64,000 bases of DNA from NCBI RefSeq assembly GCF_009870125.1, contig NC_046683.1:4154001-4218000 (forward strand), read 5' to 3'. The translations under genes were made by a program, and so were the position numbers. The notes beneath the pieces are model-generated. The model saw only the letters and a program-made list of their open reading frames with translations. It was not told the origin of the DNA and did no database searches. Shown here one piece after another: positions 9,487 to 21,300 of this stretch. Positions within the stretch are counted from its first letter, which is position 1. Each line of letters starts with the position of its first letter. Origin of the DNA: Drosophila pseudoobscura. Taxonomy: Eukaryota; Arthropoda; Insecta; Diptera; Drosophilidae.

Positions 9487-12400
9487 TTTCGGTTTATAGC
9501 GATGATTCGAAATTACCGTCAAAATACGTATGTAGTTCGTTTCGAAAGTTGTTTTTTTTTTTCAACTATTTTCTTTTGGAAATTTTTTGTAATTTACTTG
9601 TTTCTAGTCAGTAGGAAGTCCTATTCAAGAATGAGAAATTTAGAGTCGAGCCTACAGTCGTATAAAGGCTTTGGCTGAAGTTCCAAGTCAAGGATATATT
9701 GATCAATTTTTTTTCGAAATTCCCTGTGCCCTCAAATATTACACGACGCCAAAGTTTGTTGAGTTTTTTCGCTTGGCTTGCTTTCTAGCGATTTCCAACT
9801 GTTCTAAAATATAGAAAATGAGTCCTAATGGCCCCGAAATAAGGGACTAAATAGAATGAAAATGTACTGTTCTATGGGTGTCTGTGGATCGACTGGGGTT
9901 ATATGATATGGATATCCCACAGATCACTTTTGGTGGGATGGATCTCCGACTTGTTTCTTATCATCTGCTTGTGTGCTGGTATGTCCTCCATAATCATGAT
10001 TGTATTTCAATGTTTACTTGTTGCAAAGCCCACGGAAAACAGCCTTGAACTTTCACCAACCGTCATCAGGGGCACTGTCGATCCACAGACGACGACGTCC
10101 AACGTGTAGGATGAGGCAGAGCAGAGCAGAGCAGAGCAGAGCAGATCTGATCAGAGTCTGTGGCTCCGAGGAGGCCACTGTCTGTACTGCGTACCCCTGC
10201 CTCTGCTCAGTGTGGGTGTCGTGCCGTCGAAAAGCTGCGGCCATGCAAGGTAAATACTCGTACACAGGCCTGAAACAACAGAATGAAAAATGAACAAAAC
10301 TCAAATGAAATTGGCCGCCAAGGTGCGTTTGTTTAGCCACATGCACGAGCATACCAGCAGCACTCGCATGACGCGCCGAAGGCCTTCAACTTGAATTAAC
10401 CGTTCAGCTAATCGATCGGCTAGGGCACTGCTCTGCTCTGCTCTTCTCTGCTCTGCTCTGCTGTACAGTGCCTCTCTCCCTCTCCGCTGCACTCTGGTTC
10501 TCTATGAAGAAACGAAACTGGGGTCAGAGCTTTGGAAAATCTTATGCTCACGGATTGCATAGCAACAAGAGTATCAGAAGCATCATGCATCACTCTCACA
10601 GAGAGAGCGAACGTATCTGGATCCAATGGCCTTTCCCTTTCTTTCCTCAATCACATTCCGAATACATGGCGAAAGTGAGAGACAGAGATAGAGAGAGAGA
10701 GAGAGAGAGGGAGAGACAGCAATGATTCATGATGCTCGAAACGCATCCGAAAAGAAATTCCAAATTCCAAAGTGAAAATTTCTCTTATGTCTTGCTGCAT
10801 TTCGTACAGACCCGGACAAAATGCGATCCAAGCGTTGAACGGAAAATAAAGGAAAATAATCTGATAATCGCTAATCGTTAATGGGAAAATTGATTAATGA
10901 AACTGATTGATAAAAACTAAAAGTATCTTCAAGTATCTTGTACTTCAGTGCGTGCAAATGTGAGCTTACTTCTGGTTATTCTAAAATCTCAAATATAAGA
11001 TTCTAAAGAGACAGTGCCTTCAATTGAACGAATGGACATTCAACAGGCATTTGCATTTGAATTTGCATTTTCACTGCCAATCGCATTCTCAATTGCCATT
11101 CCACTGGGACGGCGAGACAATTGCAGTCCGGGGGCCAATTCAGCTTGCCACCAAATGCGTCTGGCAACGGAAATGGAAAGCAATTTGCAGCTTCTCCACA
11201 CATTCCCAAATATGGGGGGTATACTCGTACGAGTATCATCTTACATATGGCTCCGTTTTGGGGTAATTATGTCATGGGGAGCCCGCGCTCCCCAACAAAA
11301 ACAAAATTCTTTGGCCAAGTTTCGTGCCAGCAGCGCCATCACGTCATCGCCTTATGCTCTGATGTGTCCAAATGAAATGACGACATTTTTGTAACTGTTT
11401 CGTTGTATCTGTATCGGACTCCGTTTCTGGCTATGGCTATGGCTATGGCTCTGTTCTGAATCCATGCACTTCTATCGGTCATCGGCGATCGACGCGGCAC
11501 CTGTTAGTCGTGACGCACTTATCGGAAAATGCAACGTTGCGCTGGGGAGTCATTTGTCTGCTTAGAGCCTTTCTGAAACAAAAAGTATGTTGTTTCGATA
11601 TTTATTTATCAGACCCATATATGAGAATGGTCAGATAGTTATGGGACAGTTATGCCTGGAATATTCCCTATGTCTTCTACGAGCTCCACATTAATCATTA
11701 ATTTACAATTTCTGTGTTTTATAACTCTGTGATAGAGCCCCAGGACGGGAACGGGGACTGGGAGGGGGCTCAGCAGGTGAGGCCGAATAAATAAAAATGT
11801 TTGCATAAGTATAAATATATATTTGTGACGCCACGCCGACTTCTTACGAGAAATGCTGACGCGAGTGAATCATCATCGGTGACTTGGATTCGGTTTCGGT
11901 TGATTTGCCTTTTTTGGTTAATTTTAAAACTGATTGGGACTATTACACCAGTTGAATCTGCATAAATATACCGATGAATCATTTGACCACATGGTTCATT
12001 GGTTCATTGGCAAACGTGGGGACTACACAGGTGTCTCATGGCATACATACTCGTATTTGTGGGATCTCCCAAGGCTTGGGTGTGGGATGGAGCCAAGATC
12101 TACATCAGAAGATGTGTCGGGTCACCTCTCGGTCTCCCTCGGCTTGAATGTCTTCTGCTCTAATCACTGAATATATCGAAATTCAATCAACTTTTGCATG
12201 CCATTATTAAGGGGAGACCGATTGTCTGGCCAACGGTGTTTGGTCAATTGATTCTCCCAATAGATTCGCGCTCTGTGTGTGCTTGTGTGTGTGTGTGATT
12301 GTATAATAGTACCTAGTAATACCTGTGGCTGCTGACAGAATGCTTTGTTATAGATTTGGTTCGTTTTTCGTGCGCTGCACACACCAGCATCAGCAGATTC

Positions 12401-14293
12401 TACACTATACGTATACCTATGCACATATTTAGATACATAGGTACATATGTGAGCGTGTATATAGTAGCGCTAACACATCCCAATGTTTTTCTATATACCA
12501 GACAATTAAAACAATTGATGCGATTTCTCGCACAAATGTGCCAAACACGAACATTCAATTTATATTTAGTCGATCGCCTTCATCCGTCAAATGATAGTCG
12601 GATCGTATCGGATCGGTTCGGATTGGATCAACCGCAAAAGCACTCCTCTGCCCCTACCCCTGCCACAGACAGGCAAGAAATGAAATCGATTAAAAATCGA
12701 GCACAATGCTGTAATTCACACAGCTTTGATCGAACTTTGTGGCAAGAGGAGGAAAGCCGTGGGTGTGCTGCGTGCTGCGTGCTTCGCTCTGCTTAAAGTA
12801 TGTCAACCCATTTCGGATTTCGTCATCAGCATCGGGCTCGGTATCGGCATCGGCATCGGCACCGGTATGGGATCAGCACCATTAACATGCCGCCACCTCT
12901 TGAATCACTTTCTACTTTCACTGCTTCTTCGCCTTTACCTCGAAGACACACCACACACACACACACACACACCAACGAGTGGGGCTTGTTGGCTGCTGAT
13001 GATGGCTCGCTTTGTACTCATTCGAGGGCTAAAGACGGCAAAATTGACGTCAGACACACGGCGATAACCTTTGCCAGCCATGCCGCCGTTTGCAATCTGG
13101 GCAATCAGATGCTCTCCTCCGTACACCGTACACGGAACAGCTGTTGGCTCGCACAGCACCACGATACGATGTAAGCCCCGATAGTTTCTGCGACGCAGAT
13201 GGCTGGCTCTGGCTCTGACTCTCTGACTGTGCCTGGGTCTGGTTTTAGCACTTTATGCTTACTTAGTTGGGTAAACAATACGAGTATAGACGAGACGAGT
13301 AGTGGTGCACAAACATGCCCTCGGCTGATCATACACCAGCCCTCCAACGCAGCGCTGCTTCCGCAAAGTGGCTGAAAATCCCAAATGCAGAAGCCCCCCG
13401 CCGTTTGCATCTGCAATGCATTGACCTCCGACTGCAGGGCCAAGAGACAGACATATGGTTGGGGTTTGATCTTGATCGTTTGGCTAAGGTGACAATCGGT
13501 AAACAGTACATATGTGAGTACTCTATAGTAAAACCCACCTGCTGCTGCCCGTCGAAGGTAAATGCATACCCATACATTCGGCTAAATTAAGATTGTAGAA
13601 AGAAAAGTGGGAGCCAAGTAAGTAGTCATCGTCTAGGTATGGTATATAGGATACACCCTTCACATGATGAGTAATAAGTGATTCATCCAGCAAAGATCTC
13701 GTATTAGATCCGTGTTCCATTCCTGAAAGCTCTGAAAATGAACGCCCAACCCACGCCCCATTTTAATGAGAACGATAATTGCTTTTAAAGTGGTATTTAG
13801 TTGTAAACAAATCAATGTTTCTTTTATTGTGGTTCAATCGTTAAATCGCTCAATTTATTCCTTTGCTTTTTCGTGCAGAGTGCAGTCGCATTTGTATCTT
13901 TTCCGTCTCGGTTTCCACTGCCCTTTTCATTTACTTTTCAAAAATACACTCAAACTAAAATTTGTTGCATTCTGTGCGTGTGGTGTGTGCGTGCTCTTGC
14001 CACTACTCTAAGTAGGAACATCAATTGTCGAATCGAATGAGGAATAAAGAACTCCATTCCTCGAGTGCCACTCCGCTCCACCCCACACCCCACGCCCAAG
14101 GGGGGGCACCGGCGAAGAGGAGTAATCGCTCAATGTCATAGATATATTTGTATTTCTTTTTGGATTTGGATTTGGATTTGGATTTGGTCAGAAAACCAAA
14201 TTTAATTACTTGCTGGGACTCTTAAGCCTAAAATGGAGAAGTTCGAAGTTCAATGTGAAAAATCATACACTCGAAGAATCTTCAATGAACATT

Positions 14294-14324
<31 letters not shown>

Positions 14325-14996
14325 GTGTGCGCGATATCTTTAAATAAATATTTATATGTAATCCTTGACAAACAGAAAGAACAAAGGGGGACAAAAAATA
14401 TAGACTAAAGAGCTACGTTTAGTGGTTGGAGGGGGGTGGGGCGGGCGGGCAGGGGCAGAACCTAACCTACATTTATGCATAGTGTATAAAGTAGTTAAAT
14501 TTTGAAAGTTTTCAACTTTCCTTCCGTCGCGTTTTTTTTGACATATGAGATGCTTCCTTCATTCGTACTTTTGGTCGAATAAAAAATAAAATAAAATATA
14601 AAAAAAAAATTATAAAAATAATAATGGTAAAGAAAACGAAACTAAAAGTAAATCGTGATAAATGGAGTGATTTTTTGTCGAAAGTTTTGGTCAAAAAAAT
14701 ATGAAAGGCATTTCGATTACCCTTCCTCTCTAGAAATCTACGTATATATCTTTTTTGTATTTTCTTTTCATTTTTTTTTTGTGGCTTTTTTTGTGGTTTT
14801 TTTTTGTTTTTGTTTTGTTTGTCGTGTAAATATGTGAGAAAGTGAAAAAAAACATCACAGCTAAAACTTCAGTACATTTTCTTGTGGTTCGAAAAAAAAG
14901 AATTAAATAATAGAAAAAAAAAACAATATGCGTTTATACATATGTGTCGATTAAAGTTCTATCCTTCTCTTTATATCATAAATATAGTGTTTTGCC
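9487..14996. other. 5.5-kb spacer between Tom70 and prage 3' end
   Basis: No open frame here looks like a gene. It holds AGAGC repeats (10,115-10,145) with a reverse-complement counterpart CTGCT/GCTCT (10,428-10,462), a GA tract (10,684-10,712), short GCTATG repeats (about 11,430-11,450), GT/CA tracts (12,275-12,298; 12,950-12,972; 14,295-14,330), GGATTT repeats (14,161-14,186) and a G-rich run (14,431-14,455). The right end is probably the long 3' UTR of prage. Confidence 0.5.
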
Positions 14997-15002
14997 TTTA
15001 TT
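14997..15002 (-). terminator. candidate poly(A) signal of prage
   Basis: TTTATT on plus is AATAAA on minus, 314 bp past the prage stop codon. Other A/T-rich matches lie further on, so the true 3' end is not fixed. Confidence 0.35.
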
Positions 15003-15315
15003 TAATGCAATAACATTTTGTGTCGATCATTTGATTGAATTTGATTTGTGAAACATTTCGTCGGCAATGCTGTCAGCGTCAGCGTCAGCTGCCGTTCGAT
15101 GCCGTGTTTCGAAAACACTTCTGAGATTTGAATAAAATACATCTAAGCGGTGGGCCCCGTCCCCCGTGGAGCCACCGAAGGGCCTAAGCCCCAGCCCAGA
15201 AACCCATCCCAATATTACAATAACTATACGTAACTAAAACAACCCGCCCAACAATATGCATGTGCACTCGGCCCCATTGTGCGCATGTTCGCTCCTCGTT
15301 CCTCGAGCCCGGAAC

Positions 15316-18300
15316 CTATCCCTGCCAGCGCCATGTGGGGTCCAGCTCGCGACGCACACGCCAGAGCATGAGGTCCATGCAGGCGCGCGAATCCTCGAAG
15401 CTGCTGTGTCCCGTCGTCCCCTCTCCGCACTGGATCTCGCGGTGCAGATGGAACTTGGTGAGGAGGCGCAGGGCCCGGCGGAAGGGAAATCCGCTGCCGT
15501 GGGGGAACGTGATCGAGGTGTCGATCAGTGTGTGGTGGACGATGCGCAAGGCGCGCAGATCGTTGTCCAGGGCATGGCCGATCAGGATGGTGTCGTCGTT
15601 GATCAGCTGCAGCAGGTCGCGCTGCACCTCGGCGAGGGTCTTGACACTGTCCGAGCGGAGATCCTGCTCCGTGATGCCGGAGTAGCGTGTGTTGTAGTCA
15701 ATGATGTCGCAGTCGGGGCGCACAAAGTGCTCGTACACCAGCTGCCCGTTGAGGGCCACCAGCGATACTTTGGTCACATCGAGGCCACGGCCCGTGTAGC
15801 TCATCTCGCAGTCGAGGGCATACACGGAGGGTGTGTGCCCCAAGCTGTAGCGCCCCGGGGCTGGTTGGGTGCGCACGTAGTCGTAGTAGGGTCCGTTGAC
15901 GCCCACCGCAGAGCCGGTCCACACATGGAGCTCGCCCTGGACGCAGCCCTCGGCTGCCTCGTCGGTGGCATTGCAGCAGGTCCAGCGACCAATGTAGGTA
16001 CCGTCGTAGAAGCGATTGTACTTGCCCTCGTGGTAGACGCACTCCTCGCGCGTCAGATACTCGCCGGTCATCTCATCGACCAGGAAGTGGCGCTTGCAGC
16101 GGGCGCATGGCTTCGCCAGGCTGCGCTCCACATGGGCGTGGACACTGTTGGCGTACTGATAGTACTGCATCTCCGGCCTGCCAGCTCCCGCCGACGACTC
16201 GGAGGACTCGCTGCCGCTCCATTCGCCGGACTCGGAGTCCAGCGAGCTCGGCGAACTGTTGCCGGAGTCTGTCGACAATGTGAAGGTTCGGTTGGCCCCA
16301 GTCCCTACGCCCACCTGTAGGGCGGCAGCTGCTCGTTGGGACTCCTCCGTCGGCAGGCCGTCATCGTAGTTGATAACGGGTGGCGGCCCCTGTTCGCGGT
16401 ACAGCATTTCCCGCTCCAGAGTCAGGGACATCACGCGAGCGGCGGCCATATTCATGTTCGGCATGCACTTGAAGATCTCGACGGCGCCCTCGTGCACCAC
16501 ACTGTCCACGGGGAAGCCGTACACCCGCAGCAGGTGGCGGTCAACCAAATGGGGGCGCAGGCGCTTGATCACCTCCTCGTCGTCCATTTTCAATTGCTCG
16601 CGCTGGCGCAGCGGCGGCACCAGGAAGTTCACGTTCACCTTGCCCTGCTGCAGGATATTCTTGCAGTGGCGCCACTGATCGCCGCCACTGCCACGCTGCT
16701 TACGGCTGCCATTGGCGTACGGGGAGCTGTTCGGCGAGCTGCCAGCAGAGGAACTGAGGGCCGACGATGAGGACGAGAAGCTGCTGCTGCCACAGGAATT
16801 GGCCAGGTTCTTGGCCACATTGCGATTGTTGTTGCCGTTCGCTTTGTTCAGGTTGCTGTGGCAGTTGTTCCTGCCACCACCACCACCACCACCAGCGTTG
16901 CTGTTGCTGTTGTTGCCCCACTTGCTGTTGCCCTGCTGCTGCTTCTTGTTGTTGCTACCACGCTTCTGCTGCTGCAACTGTTGCGACTGCTGCTGGGGCT
17001 GCTGCTGGCGCCACTTTCCACCTGCCTGCTGCTTGGCCTTGTTGAATCCTGCTGCACCTGCAGCGGCTTGTGCCTTGCCGTGGCCATTCTGGGTCTGTTG
17101 CTGGTCCTGCTGCTGCTGCTTCTGCTGGCGTTTCGAGTGCGACTTGTTGCTATTGCTGCCACCGTTTGGGGCATTGCTGTGGCCGCCCTTGGGCTTGTGG
17201 ATCTGCTCGCGGCTGGAGCAGATGTCCTCGCTAGCTGTCTCGCTGCTGGTGCTGTTGCGGTGGGCCGGATTGTGCTGGCCCAGGAATTTGTCTGCAACGA
17301 AAGCGATGCAAAGGCAAAATTAATTTAAATTTGAATTAAGAAAAGAGGGAAGGGGGAGTACTGCAAGGAACCAGCAAGCTCCCACGCACACATACACACA
17401 CACTCACACGCACATGAACACTCCCTCACGCATAGCCCGAAGCCGGAGCACGATCGCGATCACGAAGCCAAACACGAGCTTCTATCACATCGCATTGATG
17501 TAGGGTGGGGGGGTATGCGAGAGGCTTATCTACATCTACCGTCGCCACGTGCTTTTTCGTTTCTCTCCCCTCCCCCTACCACTCGCACTCGCACTCCGTC
17601 TCTATCCCTATCTCTTTCTCTTTTCGTTTTCATTTCGTTTCCCTTTTTGTTATTATTTTTGTTTTTGTTTTTGTTTCTGGTATTTGTTTTAGGTTTTCGC
17701 GTGTGTGGATTTTTGATTTAGGAACGGGGTGGGCGCAGGGGAAGGGGTTACGGTTACGGTTACGCACGACTGGAAATTGAGGCATGTGCGGCGGTTCTTA
17801 TTTCGGGTTTTTCAGCTTTCGGAAGAGTGCGGTGCTGTGTGTGTTTGTGTCGCTGGGAATGACAATTATACACATTTTCTGATATTATGATCCTCCCTCC
17901 CCTTCCCCTTCCCCTCCCCCACTCTCTATCGCCTATTAAGAGTTCTTTCTACGTTCTACGTTCCACGACGTGTATGCGAGACGCTGTGTCGTCGGCTTCC
18001 GCGTTTAGCTCATCATCATTCCATCATTTCCATTAAGCCAAATAAAAGCTGCTGGTCGGCTGTCGCTTGGTCGCCTGTTGGGTAGCCTAGGGGGGTGGGG
18101 GGGTGGATGGGGTGGGGTCAGGTGGTTTTATTGAGCAGGCCTGGGGCTGGTGCTATTGTGGGGTGGAGTGCTGTTGCCAAGCGACGGAAACACATTTTTT
18201 TGGGGGGCTGGGCACACGCGTAGAACCTGGCTGGGAAGCTGGCTTGACCTGTTGTCAGAGAGATAAGTGGGTGCTGCTGCTGCTGTTGTGGGGGGAGGTG

Positions 18301-21300
18301 GAGAGGTGGGGTTCGGCTACGAAAGGGGTTGGGGCTGAGATGAATGATGCCAAGGGATATATCCTACAAAGATTTGTAATCGAAATGCCAAAATACCATA
18401 AAATAAATCGATACTTATCGATTGTTATTGTTTAGATACACCTGCATAAGCCAAATGCTCAATAATGATCAGATTGTACCACTTATCCGATTATTGGACA
18501 TTTCCCATTCACGGGTAACGACTTTCGATTGCGCAGATCTGTCAAATACAGCAATCTGTCATCAGGTGTCGTCTGTCAAGCTGTCACTCCGTCACTCGGA
18601 CAGTCGGCGGGTCTTGTGACGTCTCAAACGTCCCCCAAAACTTTCTTATCTATCGGTTTGCATTGCACTTGCGACGAACGCATTTCCTGCACTCATTAGC
18701 CGCCAAGCCTCTAAGCTTCCTTGTACAAACTACAGAGAGAAAAGCCTGAAAAGTGCCCGTTCGCGAGCGTGCATTTCCTTAATATCTATGTATACGCGAG
18801 CTTGCCTCATCTTTCCAGAGACGGGAAGTTCTGGCCGCAGAGCAAATACTACCCAAGGTAGATGAATAGATGTGTGGACGCGAGGGAGGCACCAATTGAC
18901 TTTCAATACGCGCATAGATAAATCATATGGCGACGAGGTGGGTTTGTTGACTTCGGCCGACCCGAAGGACGCTGCCCCGGAGCACGCTAAGCACCTAGAC
19001 GTGACCTGCACACAGAATCTCATCCAATCATCGTCTTCGTCATCGTCATCGTTTGCTTCTGGGAGAAATGATATCGTATCGATATATGGTTTACATGCGA
19101 GTACATGTGTATGTTCATCACGTATGTATTTGGAGTGCTGTGTGCGTGGCTGCCGATTAGATAGGGCGTGGCCAACAACCCCCAAAGAGGTTCGGCCAGG
19201 CCCGAATGGTCCGGCCATCTGGCCCACAAGCCAACAATTAGCTGCCGCCGAGAGCTTCCGAAAGCTTCAGCAAAATTTGACACTTTTATGGTGATGGCGG
19301 AGTGGTGGAGCGTTGGGGCCCTATACCATCGCTTTATCGCCGATGCCTGCCTTTGAGTGCGCATCGGCTTAACGCACGCGCCAAACTCTCCAAACAGCCT
19401 TGAAATATCAAATATGTACATAAATATCAAGTATGTACATACATATGTATGAACATCTGATTAAAACATAAACACGATGAAGCATGCGAAAAGGTATGCC
19501 CCAACCCCCAGAGGGGAGGCGATCATTATTCCAGTTCTAGTGCTAGTTTTATCCCACTATCGTCGTTGGGGATATTCCTTTCGCATGAGTAATCTCTCCA
19601 CATGCGGCAGATCTTAACCTGGCCAAAAACCACTTAAAAAACACATACGTCCACTGATAAGATTGCTTAGGCAAATAAGCGGGACAAACGCATGTCAGCA
19701 GCTTAAATGATAATCTTTGAGCACACATGCTGGCACAACAATGTACCCGTACCCTCGCCCGAGACTCGTGATGCGACCAGTGTTTGAGTGGCTTTAATGG
19801 TACGAGAGATGCTTCATGGAAATACTCGTGTATCAGTTGTGAAAAGGATTGCTTTAATTCCCAATCCATTCGTTGATCGTCTCATGCGTTTTGGGGGTCC
19901 GGGGTCTAGACAGCCCAAAAGAAATTTGGTTACCGGGCACCGATAAGATGGCCAGTCGACCAGTTCGTCCCTCCTCCAGTTACCAACGGCTACGGACTAG
20001 TGCTCGAGGAACTGTCGTGATTGTCTCCCCCCCCACACACCTGTACGCACGCGTCTGTGAGTCGTCGTCGTCGTTGTCGTCGTCAAGTGGAAGTGGATCG
20101 TCGAAAGTCTAACATCTAATCAGCTCCAAGCTACAATCCACACAAAACGAGGCAATCCCGACACAAAATTATAAAACAAAATCGAATCAAATCACAACAT
20201 TTTCGGTGGTAGCAGATGAACTGGGCCCCTGCCCCTGCCGCTTCCCCTTCCCCTTCCCATGGGCGAGAGAGTAACGGACACGCAGATTCCAGGAGGGGAA
20301 TTTTCTGGAATACGCATTGATATATTGATATATTTAATTAGTTATCGCGCAGGCAGTCAACTGTCAAGATAAGTCTATATTTATGCATTAGTTTTATCAT
20401 TTTCTATTCGGTAATGAATTCGCCTGGCAGTGACGCAATTTCATTTGTTTATCGATTACCTAATACGCCGCCGCCTCCGACAAGGCATACGTCACAGGGT
20501 GACCCATATTGCAGGCGGCTACCGATCCTATCGCTCCAATCGAAAAGCATCCCTGGGGGGCAGTGGCAGTGGCAGTGCCAGTGGATTTTTTATTCGGCTT
20601 TGAGTTGACCTTCGCGGGTTTATGCGGCGCTTCCTGCCAAGACACAAGACCCACGAAACCCCCAAAAGCCGCGCCACACAGCCACACAGCAATTACGAAG
20701 TACGACGAGTCCACTCGACTCGCAATTGTGGTCTTGTGCATTTTTAATGAGGCTCTCGGCCAAAAAAGCTGGCTTTGAGAGAAAATAAAGAAATAACAAT
20801 AACGATAATACTCGTAAAACATCCATCGCGATAGTTAATTGTGAGCGAACATAACACGCTCACGTATGTCACAACACAACACAGCACAGCACACATCCCC
20901 CATTCCGATCCCCCAACACACACAACGTGTATGCTACCCCTCGATCCATGTGCCCATAGCCATAGCCATAGCCATAGCCATAGATATATGCAGATATGGC
21001 AGCCCCTGGCTATGGTCCGACTATGGCTTGCTTTTAATGTAAACTAATATGAGTTTTATTAATCAAATATATACTATCCGTCTGTATAATATATACACAA
21101 CATACATATGTATATATAGTAGGGGTCTCTTTTTGCATTGAGGTCACAGCCAGCCAGCGAACACAAAAACAGATATAATAACGAGCCATAAAAGAAAAAC
21201 TTTTAACAAAATCCAACAGATATCCAACAGATTTGCATATATATATATACATATATACTATATGGTTTTGTAACTGTCTGGAATTGGCCTAAGGTCCTTA

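Noticed and set aside
15256-16320. A 354-codon open frame on the plus strand
   Set aside because: It is the complement of the prage exonuclease exon; GC-rich codon usage on the minus strand keeps the antisense frame open. It has no start context or domain.
16712-17328. Leu/Cys-rich plus-strand frames near 17 kb
   Set aside because: They are antisense of CAG/CAA glutamine repeats in prage.
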